A program made the translations under genes and the position numbers. The notes under the pieces are model-generated. The model ran no database searches. It saw only the letters and a list, made by a program, of their open reading frames with translations, and was not told the origin of the DNA. From positions 62,001 through 126,000 of the forward strand of contig NZ_CP033219.1 of assembly GCF_004006175.1 (NCBI RefSeq): DNA of 64,000 nt, read 5' to 3'. This stretch comes from Parasedimentitalea marina. Its GTDB lineage: Bacteria; Pseudomonadota; Alphaproteobacteria; Rhodobacterales; Rhodobacteraceae. Below, one piece after another: positions 8,521 to 16,737 of the stretch (its first letter is position 1; each line of letters opens with the position of its first letter).

Positions 8521-8536
8521 GGATGGATAAAAGCAT

Positions 8537-9868
8537 ATGAAAAAGTTTGCGATGGCAGCTGTCGGCGGAACGCTGGCAGGAATCCTTGCGACCACCTATG
8601 TGGCGGGACCGCTGCTGGCACAGGACAGCGCCCGCGCGGCGACTGTGTATGAACAGTTGGACCTGTTTGGCGACATTTTTGAACGCATCCGCGTGCAATA
8701 TGTCGAAGAGGTAGATGAAACCGAGCTGATTGAAGCCGCCATTGGCGGCATGTTGGCCTCGCTTGATCCGCATTCCAGCTATCTGTCGCCCGATGATGCG
8801 GCGCAGATGCGGGTGCAGACGCGCGGCGAATTTGGCGGCTTGGGAATCGAAGTCACTCAGGAAGAGGGTTATGTCAAAGTGGTGTCGCCAATGGATGGCA
8901 CCCCGGCGGATGAGGCTGGCATGGAAGCCGGTGACTTTATCACACATGTCGATGGCGAAAGCATGCTGGGTCTGTCGCTGGACGAAGCGGTGGATATGAT
9001 GCGCGGGCCGATCGGCTCGGAGATCATCATCACCGTGGTCCGCGAAGGTGAGGATGAGCCATTTGATGTCTCGATCATCCGCGACACCATCAAACTGACG
9101 GCTGTCCGCGCCCGCACCGAGGGCTCGACCGTTGTGCTGCGGATTTCCACCTTTAACGATCAGACCACGCCAAACCTGATTTCGGGTCTGAATGAACAGA
9201 TCGAAGAGGCTGGCGGAATTGAGAAGGTCAATGGCGTGGTGCTGGATCTGCGCAATAACCCAGGTGGGTTGCTGAACCAGGCGATCCGTGTCTCGGATGA
9301 ATTCCTCGAAAGCGGCGAAATCGTTTCGACCCGGGGCCGTAACCCGGAAGATGGCGAACGGTTCAACGCCACGCCTGGTGATCTGGCCGAAGGTCTGCCG
9401 ATTGTGGTGCTGATCAATGGTGGATCGGCCTCGGCTTCGGAAATCGTTGCGGGCGCTTTGCAGGACCATCGTCGGGCCATCGTCGTTGGCACTAAGAGCT
9501 TTGGTAAGGGGTCGGTCCAGACTGTGATGCCACTGCGTGGCGACGGTGCCATGCGCCTGACCACAGCGCGCTATTACACCCCATCGGGCCGGTCTATCCA
9601 GGCTTTGGGCGTCTCGCCTGACATCATTGTCGAACAGCCGCGTCGCGCGACAAGCACCGAAGAGGACGAAGCCGAGACTGCACGTCGTATGCGCTCCGAG
9701 GCGGACCTTCGCGGTAGCTTGAACAATGACAGCCTGTCTGAAGATGAAATTCGCCAGATTGAGGAAGATCGTGCCAAGGCCGAAGCTGCCGCAGATCTGC
9801 GCGATAACGACTATCAGTTGGCCTATGCCATTGATGTGCTGAAAGGACTGTCTGCACTGGCAAAGTAA
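8537..9868 (+). CDS. ctpA: carboxy-terminal processing protease (S41 family)
   Basis: A periplasmic serine/lysine protease that trims C-termini of exported proteins and can control cell-wall hydrolases. The 443-residue protein begins with a signal peptide (MKKFAMAAVGGTLAGI, cleavage probably after LLAQ), followed by a PDZ domain (about 95-185) and the S41 core. The GGSASASEIVAG motif and SFGKGSVQT are present; from the Ser-Lys spacing known in Tsp/Prc the catalytic pair should be S299 and K324. The C-terminal 50 residues are acidic and helical. It is last in the gpmI-envC-ctpA run and a strong terminator follows. Confidence 0.95.
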   Translation: MKKFAMAAVGGTLAGILATTYVAGPLLAQDSARAATVYEQLDLFGDIFERIRVQYVEEVDETELIEAAIGGMLASLDPHSSYLSPDDAAQMRVQTRGEFGGLGIEVTQEEGYVKVVSPMDGTPADEAGMEAGDFITHVDGESMLGLSLDEAVDMMRGPIGSEIIITVVREGEDEPFDVSIIRDTIKLTAVRARTEGSTVVLRISTFNDQTTPNLISGLNEQIEEAGGIEKVNGVVLDLRNNPGGLLNQAIRVSDEFLESGEIVSTRGRNPEDGERFNATPGDLAEGLPIVVLINGGSASASEIVAGALQDHRRAIVVGTKSFGKGSVQTVMPLRGDGAMRLTTARYYTPSGRSIQALGVSPDIIVEQPRRATSTEEDEAETARRMRSEADLRGSLNNDSLSEDEIRQIEEDRAKAEAAADLRDNDYQLAYAIDVLKGLSALAK

Positions 9869-9892
9869 GCCTGGCAGATGTCTGAATGAATA

Positions 9893-9920
9893 GGGCCGTC
9901 CCGGTGGGGCGGCCTTTTTT
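9893..9920 (+). terminator. rho-independent terminator after ctpA
   Basis: A GGCCG(t)CC / GG(g)CGGCC hairpin with a short loop is followed by six Ts, about 25 bp after the ctpA stop. Confidence 0.85.
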
Positions 9921-10006
9921 GTTGGCAGGTCGGTTTTTGTCATCATTTTTACATCCACGCCCGATTTCCGGCGACGGATCGGGGGGGGATTGGGTATCAC
10001 TGTGAC

Positions 10007-11065
10007 ATGATGTTTGATTTGCCAGAATTCACCACACTATATGACGCGCTGGTGGCGCGTGATGATCGCTTTGATGGGCGTGCCTATGTCGGGGTGACCT
10101 CGACCGGTATCTTCTGCCGCTTGACCTGTCCCGCGCGCAAGCCCAAGCCGGAAAACTGCCAGTTCTACGACTCGGTCGGGGCCTGCATTGATGCGGGGTT
10201 CCGGGCTTGTAAACGCTGTCACCCTTTGGCGCCGATGGCGGCGGCTGATCCGGTTATTGAGCGCCTGCTGACATCACTTGAGGCCCGCCCCGGATATCGG
10301 TGGTCCGAGGACGATATCGCGGCCATGGGAATGGATGCTTCGACTGTGCGGCGCAGCTTCAAACGTCACTTTGGCATGACATTTTTGGAAATGGCCCGGC
10401 AGCGGCGCCTGCGGGAAGGGTTCACTGCCCTTAGCGTTGGCGATCCTGTTATCGCGGCGCAGATCGATGCGGGGTTTGAGTCGGCCAGCGCCTTTCGCGT
10501 GGCATTTGCGCGGCTGATCGGCCAGTCACCGGGGCAGTTCAGCCGTGATGCCTTGCTGATGGCGGATTGGATCGAAACACCACTGGGCTCGATGATCGCA
10601 GTCAGCTGCCGTCATGCGCTTCACTTGCTAGAATTCATTGACCGTAAGGCATTGCCGCGAGAATTGGCAAAACTGCAGACAAGTACAAACAGTGGCATTG
10701 GCTTTGGCCGTCCTGAGCCAACGGTCCAGGTGGCCGAGGAGCTGGGCCGGTTTTTTGCAGGCGAAAGCGCAGGATTTGCGACGCCACTGACCTTGAACGG
10801 GACCGCGTTTGAACAGCAGGTTTGGACGGCCCTGCAGCAAATCCCAGCGGGCGAGACGCGCAGTTATTCACAGCTGGCAAAGGATATTGGCCGCCCGACG
10901 GCAGTGCGGGCGGTGGCCCGGGCCAATGGGGTCAATCAGCTGGCTTTGATTGTCCCCTGTCACCGAGTGATCGGGGCTGATGGCTCGCTGACCGGATATG
11001 GTGGCGGTTTGTGGCGCAAGCAACGGTTGATAGAGATTGAGCAAAAGTATGGAGAAGCAAAGTGA
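10007..11065 (+). CDS. ada: Ada: methylphosphotriester/O6-methylguanine-DNA methyltransferase and regulator
   Basis: A bifunctional alkylation-repair protein and transcription activator. The N-terminal zinc domain has Cys37, Cys41, Cys68 and Cys71, matching the Ada arrangement in which the first cysteine takes methyl groups from phosphotriesters. An AraC-type helix-turn-helix region follows (about 80-180), then the O6-methylguanine methyltransferase domain with its acceptor cysteine in PCHRVIG (C318). The length of 352 is normal. Two ATGs lie in tandem at 10007 and 10010 with no clear ribosome binding site, so the message may be poorly led or leaderless. The next gene overlaps by 4 nt, suggesting co-transcription. 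Confidence 0.95.
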   Translation: MMFDLPEFTTLYDALVARDDRFDGRAYVGVTSTGIFCRLTCPARKPKPENCQFYDSVGACIDAGFRACKRCHPLAPMAAADPVIERLLTSLEARPGYRWSEDDIAAMGMDASTVRRSFKRHFGMTFLEMARQRRLREGFTALSVGDPVIAAQIDAGFESASAFRVAFARLIGQSPGQFSRDALLMADWIETPLGSMIAVSCRHALHLLEFIDRKALPRELAKLQTSTNSGIGFGRPEPTVQVAEELGRFFAGESAGFATPLTLNGTAFEQQVWTALQQIPAGETRSYSQLAKDIGRPTAVRAVARANGVNQLALIVPCHRVIGADGSLTGYGGGLWRKQRLIEIEQKYGEAK

Positions 11066-11814
11066 TTGAACGAACCAAACAGGCGCAGGATTTTGCGGCC
11101 TTACATGTGCCCGGCGATCCTCTGGTGTTGTATAACATCTGGGATGCAGGCAGTGCTGCATCAGTGGCCAAAGCGGGGGCCACGGCTGTCGCTACAGGCA
11201 GTTGGTCAGTGGCGGGCGCCCAGGGCTATGGTGACGGAGAGAAACTGCCGTTGTCGCTGTTGGTGCAAATCGTGGAACGCATCGCACAGACGGTCGAGGT
11301 ACCGTTAAGCGTTGACTTCGAAGGTGGCTATGCGGTCGGTGGTGCCGAGCTGACTGGTAATGTCGCACAGATAGCGGCCGCTGGTGCTGTGGGTATCAAT
11401 TTTGAGGACCAGATCGTCGGTGACACGGGGTTGTATGGCATCCAAGAGCAATCAGACCGTCTGCGCGCAGTCCGCGCCGCTGATGAAAACCTGTTCATCA
11501 ATGCCCGTACAGACCTGTTCCTAAAGCAGAAGGACGCCAGTCGACATGCCGACCTGATGGATGAGGCGATACAGCGCGCCAAAGCCTTTGCAGCGGCCGG
11601 TGCCAATGGGTTTTTTGTGCCGGGACTGGCGGATCTGGATCTGATTGCACAGATCTGCAAGGCCAGCCCACTGCCGGTCAATGTCATGATGCGTGGAGAG
11701 GCAATGACGCGCGAAACAATGGCAAAGGCCGGTGTGGCGCGCTGCAGCTATGGGCCACAGCCATTTGTCCAAGCGATGCAGACACTCGCCGAAACGTATC
11801 AGGCGTTGACTTAG
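11062..11814 (+). CDS. isocitrate lyase/PEP mutase superfamily protein
   Basis: A 250-residue TIM-barrel enzyme of the PEP mutase/isocitrate lyase superfamily, which makes or breaks C-C or P-C bonds next to a carboxylate with Mg2+. Visible hallmarks are YNIWDAGSA near the N-terminus, the acidic metal region PLSVDFEGGY, and GINFEDQIVG. It is the short class often labelled PEP phosphonomutase-like; true substrates are seldom known, and methylisocitrate lyase or oxaloacetate hydrolase activities are alternatives. The GTG at 11062 overlaps the ada stop and has GGAG 7 nt upstream. The pairing with ada is common among alphaproteobacteria in my recollection, but its reason is unknown. Confidence 0.85.
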   Translation: MIERTKQAQDFAALHVPGDPLVLYNIWDAGSAASVAKAGATAVATGSWSVAGAQGYGDGEKLPLSLLVQIVERIAQTVEVPLSVDFEGGYAVGGAELTGNVAQIAAAGAVGINFEDQIVGDTGLYGIQEQSDRLRAVRAADENLFINARTDLFLKQKDASRHADLMDEAIQRAKAFAAAGANGFFVPGLADLDLIAQICKASPLPVNVMMRGEAMTRETMAKAGVARCSYGPQPFVQAMQTLAETYQALT

Positions 11815-12188
11815 CTTGTTTCCAGACAATGGCGGCGAAAGGCGCGTTTCAGCATGTCGAGTTCGGCGCGTAACAGCTCGACCTCGGCCCGCAGATCATC
11901 TGCTGCTGCCTCTCCAGCAATCAGGGTGAAATCACCCAGTTTGCTGTCTGAGGCGCCGTCGTAAATTACAAAACTTTGCACACCATCGGCAATTGCGTGG
12001 CTGGGCACCGAAATGTGCAAATCCCACTCGCTGTCGGTGTCCCCTTCCTTTAGCGCGACACCATCAACCAATTGATCCAAGTGGCGGACCTGAATGTCGG
12101 GCCGTGCACCGGTAGTGGGCGCATTGGTGATTTTGCCTTCCCAAATGCCATTGTGAAAGCGGATCTTGTTCAGAGACAGCTCGCTCAT
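11811..12188 (-). CDS. conserved Rhodobacterales protein of unknown function
   Basis: A 125-residue soluble protein with no signal peptide. Residues about 1-85 look like a beta-rich domain (repeated short strands such as IRFHNGIWEGKI and EWDLHISVP). Residues about 92-122 are a leucine-heptad helix (LRAEVELLRAELDMLKRAF) likely to form a coiled coil and promote oligomerisation. AAGGA precedes the ATG by 8 nt. It follows the next listed gene in the same direction by 11 bp, so both probably share a transcript. It ends overlapping the stop of the PEP-mutase-like gene by 4 bp. I do not recognise a named family. Confidence 0.7.
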   Translation of the reverse strand: MSELSLNKIRFHNGIWEGKITNAPTTGARPDIQVRHLDQLVDGVALKEGDTDSEWDLHISVPSHAIADGVQSFVIYDGASDSKLGDFTLIAGEAAADDLRAEVELLRAELDMLKRAFRRHCLETS

Positions 12189-12199
12189 GTCAGTGGTCC

Positions 12200-12961
12200 T
12201 TAGATAGCGGCGCGGTGATGGCGCGAGAAAGTGAGATCACGCAGGATCACCTGATTCATGTCGGGAGACTCAAATATCAGATCAAGCCAGATTTTCTCAA
12301 TTCGTTTTTCGTTGAGACGGGAATAGGCAAGGTCAAATTCAACCACGGCAGCTGTGTCACCCAACGGTAACTCACGGACCATTTGTTCCGTGTTAGGGCC
12401 GTGTTTGATGTTTAAGCGGAGGAAGATTTCCTGCGTTTTTTCGGTCTCGATAATTGTATCAACGCGCATCAAATGTTGGCGTGTCAGGCCCTCGGCAGCA
12501 TCCGCAGGAAGCTCAATGACCAGCGATAAAAACGAGCCGTCAAATTTGAAAACATCCATGCGCAGGCCAAAAGGCGCCAAATCCTGTTCGCGCGTGTTGC
12601 GCAACTGTCGCAGGGTCAGTTCTGAATAGGCGCAGTCATGGAACACCTGGACCTGGTCTCCCAACATGGACTTGGAAGCGGCCGACGAAATACCGGGTTC
12701 TGTCAATGGTCCACGCCACAGATTGGGGCGCCAAGACCAGTCGGTGCCATGGGGCTTGGGAAAAAAGGAGGATCCGATCTGTGGCATTGCCAATCGACCC
12801 TCGGCCACATGGATCAGACGATCAAGATGAGCCCGCAACTGCCGCGCGCGATTGCGTTGCCGTCTCAGGTCACTCAACGGAGCAAGATCTGCCTGGCGCG
12901 CATATTGGCGCCAATGGTTCAAGGCACGGTAGTGAAACAGTCGGTCCAGTATCCTGCCCAT
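12200..12961 (-). CDS. conserved protein of unknown function (DUF6478-like)
   Basis: A 253-residue protein found, as far as I recall, mainly in Rhodobacterales and possibly the family called DUF6478; that name is uncertain. The N-terminal 60 residues are very basic (LRRQRNRARQLRAHLDRL), and the C-terminal two thirds alternate strands typical of a beta-sandwich. An internal segment GSSFFPKPHGTDWSWRPNLW is rich in aromatics and might bind a ligand. GAGGG precedes the ATG by 5 nt. It is first of a two-gene operon with the 125-residue coiled-coil protein. No catalytic motif is evident. Confidence 0.7.
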   Translation of the reverse strand: MGRILDRLFHYRALNHWRQYARQADLAPLSDLRRQRNRARQLRAHLDRLIHVAEGRLAMPQIGSSFFPKPHGTDWSWRPNLWRGPLTEPGISSAASKSMLGDQVQVFHDCAYSELTLRQLRNTREQDLAPFGLRMDVFKFDGSFLSLVIELPADAAEGLTRQHLMRVDTIIETEKTQEIFLRLNIKHGPNTEQMVRELPLGDTAAVVEFDLAYSRLNEKRIEKIWLDLIFESPDMNQVILRDLTFSRHHRAAI

Positions 12962-13291
12962 AATGCCCTCAAATTGATCCGCGGACGTTTTGCCCTAATT
13001 GCTTGATTGCAATGTAACGTTTGTTAACCAAGCCGGCAATTCGCTTTCGTAACGGGCGTTACGAAATTGCGCCGAGGATCAGGTTTGGTTGAAACCAGGC
13101 GGTGCCGGTCCAGTTTTGCCTGCCAACTTGTATTCGGGTCTGTTCGTGCATACCGTCTAAAACATTCGCATTAAACACGCCAGACACTGCCGCAACAGGA
13201 TTGGACATGACCTTCACTGCACAATTGTTCAGACTCTATCACCCGGTCATGTTGTGGTCGGACATTCAGGGACTGTACTGGCTGAACCCTA
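12962..13291. other. 330-bp divergent intergenic region with a perfect 9-bp palindrome
   Basis: This gap between the minus-strand unknown operon and the CPBP protease gene contains TTTCGTAAC-gggc-GTTACGAAA (13046-13067), a perfect inverted repeat with 9-bp arms, and just before it GTAACG and GTTAAC words. It looks like an operator for a dimeric regulator. A 31-codon frame at 13207-13302 overlaps the protease start, but nothing else supports it as a gene. Confidence 0.5.
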
Positions 13292-14185
13292 ATGCGCGCT
13301 AGCCACCTCCGCTATGTAGCACATGAGACGCTTGTCGCCGGCGCGCGTGCGCGACCACAGCTATGGCGACTGGTCCTTGGGTTGGTGATTGTCATGGCGG
13401 TTTGGTTCCTGCTGTTCGCATTGGCGCAGGTTGTTATGAGTGGCCTGTTTCCCGGTCCGTGGTTGGCTGGGCTGCAGGACGGATCGAACCCACCCGCCAT
13501 GTTGGCGCTTCTGGGCGGGTTTGGGTTTCTCATCGTCGGGGTTACGGTGGCGGCGCGGCTTCTGCAAAAGCGATCATTGGTCAGCGTTACTGGTCCACCG
13601 CGTGTCGTGGTTCGGCAATTCATGCGGGTCAGCCGATATTTGTTGATGCTGGGCGGTGTGTTGCTACTGTTGCCACCCTACCAGATGAGTGCCCCGATGG
13701 TTGCCAATCTACCGATGCTGACCTGGCTGGCCCTGTTGCCTTTGTCACTTTTGACGCTGTTGTTGCAGACCGGGGCCGAGGAAATTTTGTTTCGGGGCTA
13801 TATCCAGCAAGGGCTTGCCGCGCGATTCCGCCATCCACTGATCTGGTTGATATTGCCGTCAACCGTGTTTGCCTTGGGCCATTACCTGCCTGCCGAGGCT
13901 GGAGAAAATGCGGTTTTGATTGCTGTTTGGGCTGGGGTGTTTGGGGTGCTGATGGCGGACCTTACAGCACGCGCCGGAACTATCGGCCCAGCCATTGCAG
14001 TGCATTTTTTTAACAACTTCATTGCCTTACTGATAATTGCCTCACCCAGCAGCCTAAACAGTCTGGCACTATACGTGCTGCCATATGAGATGTCGGACAC
14101 GCAGGCGCTGCGCCCCTGGATGGTTGTGGACTTTGCCATAATGGGTGTTTGCTGGCTTGTCGCACGACTTGCGATACGCCGCTGA
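13292..14185 (+). CDS. CPBP-family intramembrane metalloprotease
   Basis: A 297-residue multi-pass membrane protein of the CPBP (Abi/Rce1-like) family. Hydrophobic segments lie at about 28-50, 70-92, 117-133, 140-160, 182-197, 207-222 and 275-295. The three conserved motifs are present: EExxxR (E163, E164, R168 in GAEEILFRG), FxxxH (H197 in FALGH) and HxxxN/B (H238 in HFFNN). Members cut prenylated proteins in eukaryotes; bacterial members act in peptide processing or bacteriocin immunity, and most have no known substrate. It precedes accD by 60 bp in the same direction. The AUG at 13292 is the only good start; its ribosome binding site is weak. Confidence 0.88.
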   Translation: MRASHLRYVAHETLVAGARARPQLWRLVLGLVIVMAVWFLLFALAQVVMSGLFPGPWLAGLQDGSNPPAMLALLGGFGFLIVGVTVAARLLQKRSLVSVTGPPRVVVRQFMRVSRYLLMLGGVLLLLPPYQMSAPMVANLPMLTWLALLPLSLLTLLLQTGAEEILFRGYIQQGLAARFRHPLIWLILPSTVFALGHYLPAEAGENAVLIAVWAGVFGVLMADLTARAGTIGPAIAVHFFNNFIALLIIASPSSLNSLALYVLPYEMSDTQALRPWMVVDFAIMGVCWLVARLAIRR

Positions 14186-14245
14186 TTGCAATTGCCGTCG
14201 CGTAGCCTTATCTGGGAGATCAAACTGCCCCAGCAGAGGCCTGCT

Positions 14246-15202
14246 ATGAACTGGATTACCAATTACGTCCGACCGCGGATCAATTCGATCTTTTCGCGCC
14301 GCGAAGTCCCTGAAAATTTGTGGCAGAAATGCTCCGAGTGCGGAACCATGCTGTTTCACCGCGAGTTGAGCGACAATCTGAATGTCTGCACCAACTGCGA
14401 TCACCACATGGCGATCACCCCTCGGGCCCGCTTTGATGCGCTGTTCGACGGTGGCATATTTACCGAGGTTGACGTCCCCGAGCCGATCGCGGACCCGCTG
14501 AAATTCCGGGATCAGAAACGCTATCCGGACCGGATGAAGGCGGCGCAGAAAAAGACCGGCGAAGGCGAGGCCATGCTGGTCGCCGAAGGCGAGATGGGCC
14601 GCACACCTATTGTTACTGCCGCACAGGACTTTTCCTTCATGGGCGGCTCCATGAGCATGTATGTCGGCAACGCAATTATCGCTGCTGCCGAGCGGGCCGT
14701 TCGCCTGAACCGCCCATTGGTACTGTTTTCCGCTGCAGGCGGTGCCCGGATGCAAGAGGGCATTCTGGGCCTGATGCAAATGCCACGTACGACAATTGCG
14801 GTGCAAATGCTGAAACAGGCCAATCTGCCTTATATCGTCGTACTGACCCACCCGACCACAGGTGGCGTGACCGCGTCTTATGCCATGCTGGGCGATGTTC
14901 ACATCGCGGAACCCAATGCTCTGATCGGCTTTGCCGGCGCGCGGGTGATCGAACAGACTATTCGTGAAAAACTGCCCGAGGGGTTCCAGCGCGCTGAATA
15001 TCTGCTGGATCACGGTATTCTGGACCGCGTCACCAAACGCACGGACCTGCGTAAAGAGCTGATCACCATTATCCGCATGTTGATGGACCTACCGCCACAG
15101 ATCGTTGGTGATCTTCCACCCCCAGAGGCCATGGACGAGCCAACAGCAGAAGCCGGAAACGAAACTTCGGCTGCCGCAGAAACCGAAGCGGCTGCGACCT
15201 AA
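14246..15202 (+). CDS. accD: acetyl-CoA carboxylase carboxyltransferase subunit beta
   Basis: The beta subunit of carboxyltransferase moves CO2 from carboxybiotin to acetyl-CoA, giving malonyl-CoA for fatty acid synthesis, together with AccA. The protein is 318 residues. The N-terminal zinc ribbon is complete (C29, C32, C48, C51) and the crotonase-type core follows (SAAGGARMQEG, PTTGGVTASYAMLGD). The start at 14246 is chosen since the conserved N-terminus begins MNWITNYVRP and AGAGG lies upstream. The last 20 residues are a low-complexity Glu/Ala/Thr tail. accD and folC are commonly neighbours in bacteria, as here. Confidence 0.97.
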   Translation: MNWITNYVRPRINSIFSRREVPENLWQKCSECGTMLFHRELSDNLNVCTNCDHHMAITPRARFDALFDGGIFTEVDVPEPIADPLKFRDQKRYPDRMKAAQKKTGEGEAMLVAEGEMGRTPIVTAAQDFSFMGGSMSMYVGNAIIAAAERAVRLNRPLVLFSAAGGARMQEGILGLMQMPRTTIAVQMLKQANLPYIVVLTHPTTGGVTASYAMLGDVHIAEPNALIGFAGARVIEQTIREKLPEGFQRAEYLLDHGILDRVTKRTDLRKELITIIRMLMDLPPQIVGDLPPPEAMDEPTAEAGNETSAAAETEAAAT

Positions 15203-15245
15203 CCGCGATATTTTGAAATCAAAGCGGACTGTTCCGCCTTGCTGT

Positions 15246-15275
15246 GCCGCCTGCCTGAAACGGTGGGCGGCTTTT
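15246..15275 (+). terminator. terminator between accD and folC
   Basis: GCCGCC and GGCGGC (15246-15271) form a stem followed by TTTT. A smaller hairpin, GCGGA-ctgt-TCCGC (15224-15237), lies just before it. Located 45-75 bp after the accD stop. Confidence 0.6.
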
Positions 15276-15308
15276 CCATAAGCGACCTGCCTCAGGGATT
15301 TGCCTCCA

Positions 15309-16583
15309 ATGACACAAGCCTCCTCTGATACCATCCTGACCCGCATGATGGCGCTGCATCCCAAGCTGATGGACCTGACACTGGGCCGGGTTTGGCGGCT
15401 GCTCGCGGCACTGGACAATCCGCAGGAAAGCCTGCCGCCCGTTATTCATCTGGCTGGCACCAATGGTAAGGGGTCGACCCAGGCGATGATCCGCGCCGGG
15501 ATTGAAGGCATGGGTAAATCTGCCCACGCCTATACGTCACCGCATCTGGCCCGGTTTCACGAACGGATACGTCTTGCAGGTGACTTGATAACCGAGGACC
15601 ACCTGACCGCAATCCTGGACGAGTGTTATGAAAAGAACGGTGGTGAAACCATCACCTATTTCGAGATTACCACCGTGGCTGGGCTGCTGGCCTTTGCCCG
15701 CACTCCGGCAGACTACACCCTGCTCGAGGTTGGACTGGGCGGCCGGTTGGACGCCACCAATGTGATTGCGACGCCAGAACTGACCATCATTACACCAATC
15801 TCGATCGACCACGAAAAATTTCTCGGCGATACCCTGACCAAGATCGCCACCGAAAAATCCGGTATCATAAAACGTGGCGTGCCCTGTGTGGTTGGCCCTC
15901 AGCCGGACGAGGTGATGGCGGTCATCGAGGCCACAGCGGCCCGATTGGGCGCGCCTCTCATCGCTCAAGGTCAGAATTGGCATGTTCACACCGAGTTCGG
16001 GCGACTGGTGTTTCAGGATGATCACGGATTGCTGGATCTGCCACTGCCTGCCCTGCTGGGCGCGCACCAAATCCAGAATGCCGGCGCGGCACTGGCCGCC
16101 CTGCGCTATCTTGGCGCGGATCACTCAGCCTGCGAAGCCGCGATGGCCAATGCCGTTTGGCCTGCCCGAATGCAGCGCCTGAAAACCGGCCCGCTGGTGC
16201 AATCAGCACCCTCAGCCGAGCTGTGGCTGGACGGAGGTCACAACGCTGCAGCTGGAGTGGCTTTAGCGGATGTTCTGGCCAAATTGCCCAAACGTCCCAC
16301 CCACCTGATCTGTGGTATGCTGAACACCAAGGACGTGACCGGCTACATGGCACCGCTGGCGGGGCAGGCTGACAGCCTCACCGCGATCTCAATTCCGGAT
16401 GAGATTAATACCCTGCCTGCAGAAGACACCGCCGCCGCCGCCGCCAAAGTGGGGCTCAATTCAGCAACCGCTGTGTCCGCTGCATCGGCTCTGGCAGGTA
16501 TCGTCCAGCAAGACCCGCAGGCCCGCGTATTAATATGCGGATCACTCTATCTGGCCGGCGCCATCCTGCGCGAAAACGGCTAA
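15309..16583 (+). CDS. folC: bifunctional dihydrofolate synthase/folylpolyglutamate synthase
   Basis: Adds L-glutamate to dihydropteroate and to folates with ATP, finishing folate synthesis and building polyglutamate tails. The 424-residue protein has the family P-loop AGTNGKGST near residues 50-58, GRLDATN and the T-P-I-S-I-D-H region of the Mur-ligase fold, and a C-terminal Rossmann-like domain. The ATG at 15309 is chosen; a TTG nine bases earlier also keeps frame. It lies after accD but behind a terminator, so it may have its own promoter. Its 3' flank carries a GC-rich structured motif. Confidence 0.96.
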   Translation: MTQASSDTILTRMMALHPKLMDLTLGRVWRLLAALDNPQESLPPVIHLAGTNGKGSTQAMIRAGIEGMGKSAHAYTSPHLARFHERIRLAGDLITEDHLTAILDECYEKNGGETITYFEITTVAGLLAFARTPADYTLLEVGLGGRLDATNVIATPELTIITPISIDHEKFLGDTLTKIATEKSGIIKRGVPCVVGPQPDEVMAVIEATAARLGAPLIAQGQNWHVHTEFGRLVFQDDHGLLDLPLPALLGAHQIQNAGAALAALRYLGADHSACEAAMANAVWPARMQRLKTGPLVQSAPSAELWLDGGHNAAAGVALADVLAKLPKRPTHLICGMLNTKDVTGYMAPLAGQADSLTAISIPDEINTLPAEDTAAAAAKVGLNSATAVSAASALAGIVQQDPQARVLICGSLYLAGAILRENG

Positions 16584-16606
16584 TCATCAACCCAGCACTT
16601 CCGCTC

Positions 16607-16675
16607 TTCATCTGGCCATAGATATCCCGGGGGAGGAGCGGCTTGCCGCACCGGGGGCAGCGCCCCCCATACTAC
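16607..16675 (-). repeat. GC-rich structured post-gene motif (copy 2 of GATGAAG family)
   Basis: Read on the minus strand, downstream of zapE, this stretch ends CCCCCGGGATATCTATGG then CCAGATGAAG, and is preceded by stem-loops GCGGC-tt-GCCGC and GGGGGC-ag-CGCCCCC. It shares the ATAT/GATGAAG spacing with motifs after dnaE2 and hpaR. It fills most of the 154-bp gap between the convergent folC and zapE genes and may terminate transcription both ways. Confidence 0.5.
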
Positions 16676-16737
16676 CTGTGGGCAGCGCCTCCTAAAACAG
16701 CTGTGTTCTCGTCCCCAAGATAATGCGGTCCACACCC

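Noticed and set aside
13102..13302. Short frames upstream of the CPBP protease gene
   Set aside because: Composition and codon use do not look coding, there is no good ribosome binding site, and they overlap the real start.
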